A stretch of 64,000 bases of DNA from Pempheris klunzingeri (lineage: Eukaryota; Chordata; Actinopteri; Acropomatiformes; Pempheridae), in assembly GCF_042242105.1 (NCBI RefSeq), contig NC_092017.1, positions 2,393,652-2,457,651 on the forward strand, in the 5' to 3' direction. Below the pieces are notes generated by a model. That model made no database searches. It was not told where the DNA came from and was given only the letters and a program-made list of their open reading frames with translations. The position numbers were made by a program, and so were the translations under genes. Positions 33,957-46,192 of this stretch are shown one piece after another (position 1 is the first letter of the stretch; each line of letters opens with the position of its first letter).

Positions 33957-34278
33957 ACCGTGGCAAACATGTCTTCAACCGTAGCCAACGTGTCTTCAAC
34001 TGTGGCTAACAAGATAGGCTTCTGTCTTGCCCTGGTTGGAGGTAAAATGCTGTATCTTGATGAGAAGTTGCTTCATTAGCTGTTTTAACATGTATTGGTC
34101 TCATTGTATTTCTGTGCCTCTCCCCCAGTGTCCCGGTCTTACTTGCTCTGGAAAGCTATAAAGGCTGTTTCTTACATGCCATAAAGCTTGTAAGCTTGTT
34201 GGTACAAAGGCAGTTGTTCAAAGAGCTTACAAGTACAAAACGGAGTTAAAGAAGGGTCAGACCTGTAGTGAGACTGGT
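33915..34278. repeat. Long direct repeat, left copy
   Basis: From the right Tc1 terminal repeat (about 33915) to GTAGTGAGACTGG (34266-34278) the sequence is repeated almost base for base at 38003-38335. The left copy has about 30 bases near 33980-34010 that the right copy lacks. Confidence 0.9.
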
Positions 34279-34660
34279 ATGCATGTTGATTCCAATTTTC
34301 CAGATCGTGTTGACTTCTAACAGACGCTCAAGTCTGTCTCCAAGTAATTCTGACTGAGTAACAGAGTAACATCAATCCCGTTGGTAAACTTGACAGAAGC
34401 TTAATTATTAATCAGTTTGTTACTGAGTTGGTCAAACTTCACTGGTGAGCTATTATCTCTAGCATAAAGACTAGCATAAATGACGTAATTTAAAAAAAAT
34501 ACATATATGTCTATGTAGTTTATTCATATTTAGCTGGCCAATATGCTACTTAAACTTAATTTGACAAAAAAAAGTGTTTAAATCGCACATTAAGCTCCCA
34601 GTTTCTTGGGAAACCCCACATGACAACTGGTCTGTAATGACTCTGGATGGATGGATAGAT
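34279..34660. other. Unassigned DNA between direct repeat and LINE
   Basis: I recognise no gene or repeat family in this AT-rich stretch. Confidence 0.4.
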
Positions 34661-34669
34661 GCTGTGATT

Positions 34670-34860
34670 CATGAAGCCAGAGAACCACAGCAGGAGAACC
34701 AGGACCAGGATCCACAGGAACCAGAGAACCACAGCAGCAGGACCAGGACCAGGATCCACAGGAACCAGAGAACCACAGCAGGAGAACCAGGACCAGGATC
34801 CACAGGAACCAGAGAACCACAGCAGGAGAACCAGGACCAGGATCCAAAGGAACCTGAGAG
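34670..34860. repeat. Minisatellite, about four units of about 45 bp
   Basis: The unit contains CCAGAGAACCACAGCAGGAG and ACCAGGACCAGGATCCACAG. It lies in what should be the 3' UTR of the LINE next to it. Confidence 0.9.
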
Positions 34861-34869
34861 ATGAGGAAA

Positions 34870-37800
34870 GCACAGAAAGGCTCCGGAGAAGATACCAAGT
34901 TAGTAACAGACATTAAAGAGACATGAAGCATCAGGATGGAGAGAAAGAGGAGGAGAGAGGAGCCCAGTGCATCATGGGAGTCCCCCAGCAGTCTAAGCCT
35001 ATAGCAGCATAACTAGGAGCTGGTCCAAAGCCTGAGCCAGCCCTAAACTATAGGCTTTATCACAAAGGAAGGTTTTTAGTCTACTCTTAAATGTAGAGAG
35101 GGTGTCTGCCCCCTGAACCCAAACTGGAAGGAGGTTCCACAGGAGAGGAGCCTGATAGCTGAAAGCTCTGGCTCCATCACTACTTTAGAGGACTTTAGGA
35201 ACCACCAGTAGGCCTGCATTCTGGGAGCACAGTGCTCTAGTGGGGTAGTACGGTACTATGAGATCTTTAAGATATGATGGAGCCTGACCATTAAGAGCCT
35301 TGTAGGTGAGGAGAAGGATTTTAAACTCTATTCTAGATTTTACTGGAAGCCAATGAAGAGAAGCCAGTACAGGAGAAATATGGTCTCTTCTTAGTTCTCA
35401 TCAGAACACGAGCAGCAGAGTTCTGGACCAGCTGGAGAGTCTTTAACGACTTATTGGAGCAGCCTAATAATAATGAGTTACAATAGTCCAACCTAGAAGT
35501 GATAAATAAGTGGACTAATTTGGGCCTGATTTTAGCAATATTACGTAGATGGAAAAAGGCAGTTCTAGAAATCTGTTTCATGTGGGAGTTAAAGGACAAA
35601 TCCTGATCAAAGATAACTCCAGATTCCTCACAGTGGAGCTGGAGGCCAGAGTAATGCCATCCAGAGCAGTTATATTGTTAGAAAAGGTGTCTCTAAGGTG
35701 TTTGGGGCCGTGCAGAATAACTTCAGTTTTGTCTGAGTTTAGCAGCAGAAAGTTGCTGCTCATCCAGGACTTTATGTCCTTAAAGCAGACTTGGAGTTAA
35801 CTGATTTGATTAATCTGGCTTTATTGATAAGTATAATTGGGTCTCATCTGCATAACAGGAAATTAATAGAGTGTTTCCTGATAATATTACCCAGAGGAAG
35901 CATATATAAGGTAAATAGTATCGGTCCAAGCACCGAACCTTGTGGAACTCCATGTCTAATTTTAGTGTGGACAGAGGACTCATTGTTAACATTTACAAAC
36001 TGAAATCGATCTAATAAATAGGACTTAAACCAGCTTAATGCAGTTCCTTTTATGCCAGTTAAGTGTTCTAGTCTCTTTACAGGATGTGATGGTCAATGGT
36101 GTCAAAAGCAGCACTCAGGTCTAACAAGACCAGTACAGAGAGAAGTCCTCTGTCTGATGCCAGAAGGAGGTCGTTTGTAACCTTCACCAGTGCTGTCTCT
36201 GTGCTGTGGTTCGCTCTAAAACCTGACTGAAAGTCCTCAAATAGACTATTAGAATTTAGAAAATTACACAGCTGATTAGCTACAACTTTCTCCAGGATCT
36301 TTGAGAGAAAGGGAAGGTGGGATAAAGGTCTATAGTTGGGGTAGGCTTTTTCAGAAGAGGTTTAATTACTGCTACTTTAAAGGACTGTGGTACGTAGCCT
36401 GTTAGTAAAGACTGATTGATCATATTCAGTAAGGACGTGTTAATTAAGGGTAGGACTTCCTTAAGTAGCCCAGTAGGAATGGGGTCTAGGAGACATGTTG
36501 ACGGTTTGGATGAGGAAATAATTGAAGCCAATTCAGCAAGATCAATAGGAGAAAAACAGTCCAAATACACATCCGGTGTAACAGCTGTTTCTATGGTTCT
36601 TAGGTTTGAAGTTGAGTCAGAGCCTGTTGAGGGCAGGAGGTGATGAATTTTGTCTCTAATAGTTAGAATTTTATCATTAAAGAAGCTCATAAGGTCGTTA
36701 CTGCTGAGCTCTAAGGGAACACAAGCATCAATAGAGTTCTGGCTCTTTGTCAGCCTGGCTATTGTGCTGAACAGAAAACTAGGGTTGCTTTTATTTTCTT
36801 CTATTAATGAGGAGTAGTAGGCTGCTCTGGCATTACAGAGGGCCTTTCTATAGGTTTTAAGACTGTCTTGCCAGATTAAACGGGAGTCTTCCAATTTGGT
36901 GGCCCGCCATGTCCTTTCTAGTTTGTGTGAATATTGCTTAAGCTGGGAATTATACCAGGGAGCTTGTGTCTTTTCTTTCATTATCTTCTTTTTTAGAGGA
37001 GCGATAGAGTCTAGTGTCATTCGCAGTGAACCTGCAGCACTATCAACCAGATAATCAATTTGGGAGGGGCTGAGATTAGCATGGGGGTCATCCATAGCAC
37101 AGGGACACACTGGCTGAAATACTGAAGGAATCACCTCCTTAAATTTGGCAACAGCACTATCAGATAAGGATCTAGTGAGGACCTCTCTGTCATATAGTGC
37201 ATAGTCCAGTAAGAAGAAATCAAATGTTATCAGGTAATGTCTGATAGAATAGAGTTATGTGGAAAGACTGTTAACTGTTCAGTTTCAACACCATAAGCCA
37301 AGACAAGGTCAAGAGTGTGGTTAAAACAGTGAGTGGGTTCATTTACACTCTGAGAGAAGCCAATTGAGTTCAATAGTGAGACAAAAGCAGTGCTGAGACC
37401 ATCATTATCATTGTCCACATGAATATTAAAGTCACCTACTATAATCACTTTGTCCACACTAAGGACTAAGTCTGATAAAAACTCTGAAAACTCAGTTAAG
37501 AATTCAGAGTCTGGACCAGGAGGGCGGTACACTGTGACAACCAACACTGGTTTTAGAGTTTTCCAGGTTGGGTGTGAAAAACTAAGAGTAAGACTTTCAA
37601 AGGAGTTATAATTAAGTTTGGGTCTAGGTTGGACTAATAAACTAGAGTTAAAGATTGCGGCAACTCCACCTCCTCGTCCAGAATCTCGAGGAATATGAGT
37701 ATTAATATGACTGGGAGGAGTGGCCTCATTAAGGCTAACATATTCCTCAGGACGTAGCCAGGTTTCTGTCAGACATAATAAATCAATATGATGGTCAGAT

Positions 37801-37960
37801 ATCAGATCATTTACTAAAACAGCTTTGGATGGCAGAGATCTGATGTTTAAAAGTCCACATTTCACTCTCCTGTCCTGTTTCATAGTGCCAATGGTAGTAT
37901 TAACTCTGATTAGAATTAGATCCTCTCCTGTTGGACTTAAATGATCTGAACGGTCGAGGG
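34870..37960 (-). mobile_element. Nearly full L2-type non-LTR retrotransposon, inactive
   Basis: Minus-strand frames follow the order expected for this clade. 37230-37883 is an apurinic endonuclease-like domain ([44 protein letters not shown]). 36280-37134 is the linker and start of the reverse transcriptase ([32 protein letters not shown]). 35810-35992 carries [11 protein letters not shown], and 35578-35763 and 35333-35599 carry NSDKTEV, LDYCNSLLLGCSNKSLK and QNSAARVL. Frameshifts separate these parts. The catalytic YADD reads YADE. The element therefore cannot be active. It lies between two copies of a direct repeat of about 340 bp. Confidence 0.9.
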
Positions 37961-38002
37961 ACCTCTAATCACTGTAGTGACCTCTAATTTTGGAAATACA
38001 CA

Positions 38003-38335
38003 TAATTTGCAATGGCAGTAGAATAATTTTGAGGGCAACTGTGCAACCGTGGCCGACATGTCTTCAAAAGATAGGCTTCTGTCTTGCCCTGGTTGGAGGT
38101 AAAATGCTGTATCTTGATGAGAAGTTGCTTCATTAGCTGTTTTAACATGTATTGGTCTCATTGTATTTCTGTGCCTCTCCCCCAGTGTCCCTGTCTTACT
38201 TGCTCTGGAAAGCTATAAAGGCTGTTTCTTACATGCCATAAAGCTTGTAAGCTTGTTGTTACAAAGGCAGTTGTTCAAAGAGCTTACAAGTACAAAACGG
38301 AGTTAAAGAAGGGTCAGACCTGTAGTGAGACTGGA
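38003..38335. repeat. Long direct repeat, right copy
   Basis: This matches 33915-34278, including the Tc1 terminal repeat remnant (AATTTGCAATGGCAGTAGAA). The match ends at GTAGTGAGACTGG, after which the flanks differ. Confidence 0.9.
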
Positions 38336-38941
38336 GTCGCAGCAGAGTTGTATTTGTGACACTCACCACCACTAAACCCCCAGTAACATCATCAGTACAG
38401 CGATCCTCATCAGTGGGGGTGGAGGGCTCAAATATGTAGTGTAAAGATCGGATACAGTTAGTTAAAAACATTACGTGATTGTATGAACAATCTCTCAACA
38501 AGAGGTGGAAAACAGCAGCTGCAGCACATCAACACAAACACAGTCACTCATTGTATAACCTGATTTAAATCAAAAGCTTCAAACAGTGGTGGTAGCTTAG
38601 TGCCAGGTACGTGCACACTGGCTTTAACTTACTTTAACCTTAAGCAATGTTATGTGTGTTTCATTTTACACATATTTAAATAAATAGACATGAACAGACA
38701 CACACAAACATGACTGGAGGTTCTGCCCACGATACCGTGGTTTCTGAAAACCCAGAAAATCTAATATCTATATTTATTTAACTAGAACTAGGATATTAAC
38801 ACATATGTAAATGCACTCACTGATAATAAAATCATTAAAAGACACCTGTAAAAATAATGAACAGATGAACTGAAACAGAATTAAATTGAGTACTGCTTAC
38901 ATCAATGAGTGAACGGACTCGGAGTATATTTTCACAAAAAC
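38336..38941. other. Gap beyond the ndufa11 3' end
   Basis: No recognised gene. A minus-strand frame at about 38350-38450 ends at a gtgagt-like donor and was considered as a first slc5a9 exon, but its phase does not fit. Confidence 0.4.
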
Positions 38942-38947
38942 TTTATT
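38942..38947 (-). terminator. ndufa11 polyadenylation signal
   Basis: TTTATT on the plus strand (AATAAA on minus) lies about 45 bases after the ndufa11 stop codon. Confidence 0.75.
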
Positions 38948-38991
38948 ACGCTCATTATTTTTACAACATATAGTTAATCTTACAGAGATCT

Positions 38992-39109
38992 TCATAGTTT
39001 GGGTGGTCCAGCTAGCTTCCATCCCTCCGTCTTGCCAACTTTTGTGAAGAAGGCCAGTGTACCCAGACCCAGACATGCTGATGTACCGGTCATAGCACTG
39101 TGGGCTGGA

Positions 39110-39162
<53 letters not shown>

Positions 39163-42100
39163 CTTCAATTAGACAAACTTAGCATCATTTTTACAATCTG
39201 CCATAAAACTCTAAGAACTAATCGATCACTTTATTTGTCCCAAAAAGGCATTTGGTTGCTTTTCAGTACTGCCATCCTGTTTCTCATAGCCATAGGTCCC
39301 CAAGCCATGGAGCAGGTGGAGCACCTGTTCCCACTATCACAGATGGGGGAGTAAACATGTTTTTGCCACGTTTTGATCATTTGCCATTTTTTTAACATTT
39401 TAGCAAGTCTGGATCAAAAGGAGTTCTGTCTGGCTGTGTAATATGTAGTATGTAAATTAAAATGTACTGAAGTTGTATCCGGAGCCATGCTTTCACAATT
39501 GTAGCACACAACCACAAGGTCTACACACACAGCAGGACTGACTGTTAGACACATTCTCACCTAGTGTTACTGGAATACTTTGTTTGGTTTAGGCAAATGA
39601 GGCAGGACAGAATGCAAAAGTATGCTATGGCTGTAATTCAGAGTTTACCAAAAATGAAACATCTTTTTTTTCTTTTTTTTTTTTTTACAAGAAATCTGAA
39701 GAAGTCCTCTCTCCCATTAGCACTAGCTTCACAGTGGAGCATTCAGGCCCAGTCAGGACTACAAACAGCACTACGGTGGTCCAAACAAATCACCAGACAA
39801 CTACCTAAGATGCAATAACTAACTATGTTACTGCTCCCTGGATGTCTGTGTGGTTTGTTTTCAATCACTGACTTCAGGAAATCAGGCGATATAGTTTAAA
39901 GTCTGACAAGGACAATCATAAAGGTGAGGTCCTGGTGGGTGAATGGGTCTAAAACTTTTATCAGGGAGACTGGGGTTCAAGTCCCATGTTGATATACACC
40001 ATCTCTGTGCCCCTTTAGGGTTTAGTTCTAAGTTCATTGATAACTGGAAGCTGAGATGTACATGATGTTGAATCAAAAGCTTGGTTTTGAGTCAGAATAC
40101 GTCCACATAAGTTAAGTAGATTTGCAATTTGTCTTGGCAAACTATGAAATATATGCATCATGCCCACAAAATGTTATCAGTCGCTCACTGCTGAAACTAG
40201 TGCAGGGCACAATGAAAAACTAATGTTTTATGTCGCAATATAAACTGAACTGAAAATGCAGCTTTGCTGGTTGTGATTAAAGGCTCTATGTTGTAGGAAA
40301 TGGTATTTTCAGGTGTTAATTAAATGAAAATTTTCATGCCACGTCTCCCCTTGCCTGTAATTTACCATGCACCTCCACTTTTAACAATAGCTAGGCTCCC
40401 ATGGCAACAGAAATGCACAAAAATGGCCTTTATGACCATTGCAAACTGCCTGTCCCCGGCCAATGTATATTTCTATTTGTTATAGAGTTAGGTAAAAGTG
40501 TCGTAATGTATTTTCACTAGGGGTGTGAGTCTTTGGGAATGTCATGATTCAATGCCGATTCAGATTCAGACTGGCTGTCTGATTACATTCAAAAACGATT
40601 CTCAATTTTCAAACTCTCAAAAGCTTTTTGACTGAATGAATAGAAAAGGGGGGGGGGAAGAAAGTCTCTTGTGTCAACATACTGCGAACAAAACCATTCA
40701 TTAGTGTCTTTGATGCACTGAAATATAATATGAAACATAACTGGCTATTAAGACGGATGATCTGCAGCCTTTCTATTTTCAAAGTTAACAGCAATGATTT
40801 CCTTCATTGGTGGACACTGATTGATTTGTGGGTGCTAGAGAAACGGAAGTCAGGAATAAGCAAAAGCGCACAGGACAGATACTTACTTCTGGCTCCCAAG
40901 AAGATTCCAGAGGCACAGCCCCCTATGAAGTAATTCAGTGGATCCTCTGGGGCTTCACGAGCCTGCGCACTGAGACACGTTGCCATGCCGAAGATGGCTC
41001 CCATGGTGGCTGGTACAACACAAACCAACAGTCATATCAGCATTACAGAATTTGATGCGATTTGTGTGATCCAAAGATCGGTACCTTAATGCATTTAGCC
41101 AAAAATGTCACATGACTTAGATATCGACAGTTTCACATCCATAATTGTTCTTGCTCTGAACTGCAGCTCATTGGGTTCAAAATGAAACAATGAGGTTGAC
41201 ATGCAAATGGGAAATCGAGTCAGATAAGATGCAACCGGTGTCTGGCACAACAGAGTGTGTGCATGTAGTGAGCCAGTGTGCACATACAGCAAGGAAAGGG
41301 AACAAATAATAGAAATAATAAAATGCCAAAAAGAACAAACAGCAAGAGGTTTCTATATTCATCATAACCTATATTCATTTCGTCTTGGTACCATGGTATT
41401 GTGAAAGAGTTGACCAGCATTGTATAACTTGTCCACAATAAATTAGTATTTATCAAAGGCCAAAAATGACAAATTCTAACCTTCCCTACTGGGTTCATCA
41501 GTGATGATGTAAGACTGGCCAAAAAATTGTTTCTTGTAACAACTACATGCATTTCTAAGGTTTCCACGACTTATCCATTAAGAGAAATATAAGGAGTGGA
41601 AATTAGGTCTTACTGAGGTATCAAGGTTAAAACAGAAATGTGGTGAAGTTACAAGGAGCTGCAGCCAAAGCCTCTAGATGCACAGCCATAAAACTGGTGA
41701 CGCATGTTCACAATATGATGTGCCACCTATGATCTATAGTGACACTGTAGACCATGCAATCGTGTAGCCAGGGATTTTTAAATGACAGTGTGAATCCTTA
41801 CCCATCGTAACAGTTGCGTTGGTCGCCCTCTGGAGCGCTGCCAATGCAGAATCAGGCTGGAATGCCACTATGTGATAGGCTGACCCCACCAGTCCTGAAA
41901 ACAAAAAAACTTGAAGTAAACAAAGAGAAACTTTCATCTATAGCTGACTCTGTGTTGCCTGTGTCAAAGTCAACTGTGTCTCTAGTAGTCTATGGAACGT
42001 AAAACAGAAAAATGGTTCTAAATCTAATCTAAACAGACTCTAGAAAAGCCTAGATTACTTATCTATCAGCTAATTACTGATTTTAATGCTCATTTTGTAA

Positions 42101-43900
42101 ATGTTCCATTGTATTTCATTCAGGCAACAGTGCTTGTTTATGTTGGCAAGACCATAGACTACATATAAGAAGTGGATACAGCCACCGTAACGTCACCCGT
42201 GGACTGTAATTTTGAAGCCTCGAGTTCAGCATTTTCAAAATTGCAATCTTCATTTTGGAGCCACGAGTGAGCCCCCCTTACCGTGGTGAAATAGGCAACA
42301 TATCCCCGAGGTTTGGTGGTTTTCTGATTACCACAAACACATGTACCATATCATATGTGTTAATATGTTCCGCTGACTTTAACAAAAGAATAACAAAATG
42401 TTATTGCTAACAGTTGATCAGATTAGTTATAACAACTTTACTACATACCGCCACACTGGTTAACATGGATACAAAAGTAAATTATGCATAATAACAGTCT
42501 TGCATATTTCCGTCAAAGTCTGTGTTAAAATGCAAATGCATCCAAAGTGTGCTTCGGTTTCTGTTTTTAATGTTCTGCATCAACCCCAGGTGGAGCTTGA
42601 GGCAACAAATTGTAAAAGACTGATTACTGACAGTACATTGACATTACTAACAATGAATAATAGTTGCCGTATTTCACATAAAAACATTATATTACTGTCA
42701 TCTCACGAGCTTATACGTGGATCTTATACGAGTGTGACTATGTGCTCTCTGGAGCTGTGTAGAACTACACAACTTAAGCAATGTTTCCACCCAATGTACC
42801 CAGGAGAAACTAAAGGTTCCTTCCTCCATGTCTTCTACATTTCCATCACGGTGTAAAAGGCCTGTGAAGATTTGGCAATTTAGTCCACTGACTAATGAAG
42901 AAGAGTGGTGGGCGAGCAAGCTAGAGACTGAATGTAGAGAGGGGGAAGTGTTAACAACGAATCGTAGAAATCAAGCATTATTTTCTGACTGTCTCACAGC
43001 AGTTATGTTCCAAAGAACAAATGAACACTGCCACACACAGAAGATTCACTGTGTCTGCTGTCAGGTCTCAATATGTGTGTCTAGTTGAGCCCTGCAGCTC
43101 TGAATACAGAGCAGAGCCACAGAGACAGCCATGTTAACTTCACACTAACATCCTCAGTGATGAGTGTATCCAGTGTATATTTGTATACATTGTATTTTAG
43201 GAAAATCAGTCTTTATAAAAAGGTGGCTGAAATAAAATGCTGCAAATATGCGAATGAACTTGAACTAATGAAACGTTCAGCGGTGCAAGTCCTGCTCCGA
43301 AGTTTAATACTGTGGGGGAAACACAGAGACCCTACGAAGGTTCCCAGTTACTGGGGAAAGTTCCTGCGATGGAAATCCGGCTTCAGCCTCACATCAACAT
43401 TGTTGACGAAATCAGCCAAATCAAAACCAAGGTGGTACTTGACCGTTTCATTCCTGTATTAGTTCAGCTAGAGAGTCAACCTGTCCAACAAACCTTTACA
43501 GCCTGGCTAACGTCACTTCACACACCGGGGTTAAATAGCACTGTTGACTTGGTTGTAGAACTCAGACATTGGCTGTTCCTGACTTAAAAATACACTGCAA
43601 AACACACCTGCTGTCAAATTGAAATATATATATAGCAAAACAAATTAATTGAGCGTATCGTTTTGTTGCTCCCTGAACATTTCGTACCAGTCCTGGGTTA
43701 ACTTGCTAGCTCAACCGCCTTAGCATGAATCACAACACTTACGCTAATTCAATACAGTAAGCTAGCTTTCACAGCCCAGCACAGCACCCTGCGTCTGTAT
43801 ACTTTTCTCAAAGATATTTACCCAAAGCAGTGCCTAGTTTTGTAGTGACCCATGTCTTTTCGACACAGTCGGTGCCCTCTGGTATGTCCCAGTACCCCAT
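38992..43900 (-). CDS. ndufa11: NADH dehydrogenase 1 alpha subcomplex subunit 11, complete
   Basis: NDUFA11 (B14.7) is an accessory membrane subunit of mitochondrial complex I with four transmembrane helices, related to the Tim17/22/23 family. Four minus-strand exons join in phase: 43822-43900, 41802-41894, 40887-41009, 38992-39104, giving 135 residues against 141 in human. The N-terminus [12 protein letters not shown] matches the conserved YWDIPDGTDC. Exon 2 gives [11 protein letters not shown]. Exon 3 gives [20 protein letters not shown] then [12 protein letters not shown] and LGAR, the family's best-conserved block. Exon 4 gives the last helix and ends [14 protein letters not shown]. The ATG at 43898-43900 is the first in frame. 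The gene looks intact. Its exon 4 acceptor is preceded by a long (TG)n tract. Confidence 0.95.
39109..39160. repeat. (AC)n tract at the ndufa11 exon 4 acceptor
   Basis: On the minus strand (TG)n runs to within a few bases of tctccag, the acceptor of the exon ending at 39104. Confidence 0.95.
39161..40886 (-). other. ndufa11 intron 3
   Basis: At about 39925-39985 a B-box-like GGTTCAAGTCCC with an upstream GGTGGGTGAATGG hints at a decayed tRNA-derived SINE head. I recognise nothing else. Confidence 0.4.
41895..43821 (-). other. ndufa11 intron 1 with interspersed repeat and unclassified frames
   Basis: At about 42145-42290 ('accatagactacatataagaagtgga', 'cgtcacccgtggactg', 'ggagccacgagtgagc') lies a common short teleost interspersed repeat. 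Plus-strand frames at 42828-43088 and 43085-43587 have an odd coding-like look ([20 protein letters not shown]) but I cannot place them in a family; they may be a decayed transposon. Confidence 0.45.
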
Positions 43901-44309
43901 GTCGGACTTAGCAAGGACGCAGTTTAACTAACGGAGTTCTCGCGAGACACTTCTTCCCCCAATGCTTTGTCGGCTGATAACCCACTTTACATATTTACAG
44001 CGCACTACCGCCACCTCCTGGTGTGGAGTGTGATGCGTTGGCACTAAAATAGTGGGAAAATAGGGTTTTTGTTGTTGTGGATTAAATTCTTTTTTCCTCA
44101 GCTAAAAGTGTTATGCAGCAAAAACTGGCCACCCACTACTCTACTGTAACAATGAAGTTTACATTTTCACAATTATCTTGAAAATGGTCTAGTCTATTCT
44201 AGAATTTATCTAGTAAATACATTCTTTCATGGTAAGTAAATTCTTTCATTGTTAAGTCTCGCATGTCGCCTACATCATTGCTCCAATGATGTTTCTTCTT
44301 TAAAAATAA

Positions 44310-44870
44310 GAATGGTGTGCTAGGCGGTTAAGGAAGATGGTATAGGAGATTGTACCAAAGGCTGTGGAGAGGTCAAGGAGAATGAGAGTACTGATGTTTC
44401 TACAATCAGCAGCGATGAGTCGATCGTTGGTGATTTGGGTTGGGGGTGACTGAGGCCATTTAGAAAGAGCAGGATACTGTACCAGACTTCAAGGAGGTGT
44501 TGATGACACTGACCATGATGGGGCAGACGACAGGCAGACATGCTTTGACTACGGCTATAAAGGCGTGGCGTCCTTGGAGCAGGTGGGAGCCCCTAGTCTT
44601 AGCGACCAGCATGGTCACCAGGAGAGCATCCACAGGCGCGAAGGCAGAGAGGCAGCACGGTGACGAGTGAGCAGGGGAGGGGGCAGTGTCCTGAGGCGGA
44701 GCAGGGACTGGAATTGGGGAGGCAGGTGGCAGAAGTTGCTGATGGATAGCATCAACCTTCTTCTGGAAGAAATCCAAGAGCTTGGAAAAAGGGTTGGTGT
44801 CACCTGGAGGGAGGTTGGTGTCAGTGGGGGAAAGTAGGCAGCCTAGAGCTGAGAACAGTAGTCTGGGGGG
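44310..44870 (-). mobile_element. LINE reverse-transcriptase remnant
   Basis: The minus-strand frame 44460-44777 ends in CPIMVSVINTSLKSGTVSCSF-type sequence, which matches the block before RT domain 1 in fish LINEs ('iiNtSLxsGtvPxsfK'). The part at 44310-44450 looks like the antisense of the following RT segment. Both are broken. Confidence 0.65.
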
Positions 44871-45671
44871 GGGTTTCTGGTCAGTAACGATAGTGGAAAA
44901 CTGCTTCTTGTTTTTTTAGAGATCCTCCTTGTAGGAGCTCACATGGTCTCTGTAGGTCTGAATTTTAAATGTAGAGACAAAAACACCCCAGTTTTGCACA
45001 TGTGGTGTCATTGCCTCAGCTTGTGGGAAGTCCCACTTGAGAAGGATGTGTCAATTCATGCATGTGGTGCGTTTTATTCTCTCGAGTCAACAGCATCCTT
45101 GCTCTACTGCTCTTCTTTTCTAAAAATCCTATTTTCTAAATCTCAGAGACCGCTGGGCCAATCATCCCAAAACTTATCTTACTGTGAGTTGTTAGAGGAA
45201 TTACAATGATACATCAATCCGTTTCAACTATACAAAGAAAGGTATATGAAAATAGACACGTAGTCATGTGAAACAGTCTTCACAAAAGCTCCTAAGCTGC
45301 ATCAAATGTTCCTTAAAGTAGAATTTATATACACCAACAGAACGTGTATTTAGACTTTGTCTTAAACAAAACACTAATGTCACATTAACTTCCTTGGCTG
45401 CCTTGAGTAAAAACTAGTCTCTGCCTTTCTGATTCTGCTTTTCCCACATGCTAATGTTGCTGGGCGTTCATTAAAGTGTATGGATGATGCCCCACATCTG
45501 CTTCCAAACCAACAGACTTCTTTGTATTTGGTAAAGATGGCTCCTGTTTCATCTTCATGACAGTAGTGCTGTATGTACACACGTTTTTCAGATTCCATGA
45601 GCGTACTGAGAGTCCGTATTAAACTAAATGTAGATCAATGATCCCAGGAGGAGTTAACAAAAAAAAAGCAC
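44871..45671. other. Intergenic DNA between LINE remnant and mrpl55
   Basis: Only chance frames. Nothing is recognised. Confidence 0.5.
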
Positions 45672-45677
45672 TTTATT
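45672..45677 (-). terminator. Possible mrpl55 polyadenylation signal
   Basis: TTTATT on the plus strand, next to an A run, lies about 515 bases after the mrpl55 stop. It would imply a 3' UTR of about 0.5 kb. Confidence 0.4.
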
Positions 45678-46192
45678 CAAATGGAGGGTTTGTTTAACAT
45701 GTCATCTAAGAGCAGGGAGATGACAGGCCGCTGCCTGTGGCAACACACCAGTGACAGTACACTGTCACTACCTACCTACTGGCAGTACCTCTGTCTTTGT
45801 GAATGGCCGACCAACCAGGGCACAACACGCCCATCAACATTTGCAACAGCAGAACAACAACATCTATAACAACAAGTGTTATATGAAAATTCCCCACCCA
45901 GATAAGCAGCTTTACAATAATTTATTACCTTAAAACTGTTACATATTCGAGGTTTAACAGGTTATGTACACTTCACAGAAGGGAACGTCAGAGTCCAAGT
46001 TTAACTCTGCAGCAGACCTCCCCCCCTGCTGCCCGTGATGTTCAGTCATCCTACCATAGAAATGTCATGTAGTCCAGGTTACAGTGTTCCATGATTGATC
46101 GTTATCTTTTTTGGTACATGAATGTTCCAATTTCTAAATACTTTGTGGGCAAACGCTGTCCCAGTTCCACTTTACATTCACAGACGAAGACG

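Noticed and set aside
33915-38335. An LTR retrotransposon formed by the two direct repeats
   Set aside because: The inside is an L2-type LINE with an endonuclease domain in reverse orientation. No gag, integrase or primer-binding site is seen, and the repeats include a Tc1 end.
38259-38501. Candidate first exon of slc5a9
   Set aside because: Its gtgagt donor leaves phase 0, while the next slc5a9 exon needs phase 1, and part of the frame lies in a duplicated repeat.
38897-39160. An 87-codon minus-strand frame over the last ndufa11 exon
   Set aside because: It is in the wrong frame for ndufa11. The spliced frame ends at the TGA at 38992-38994.
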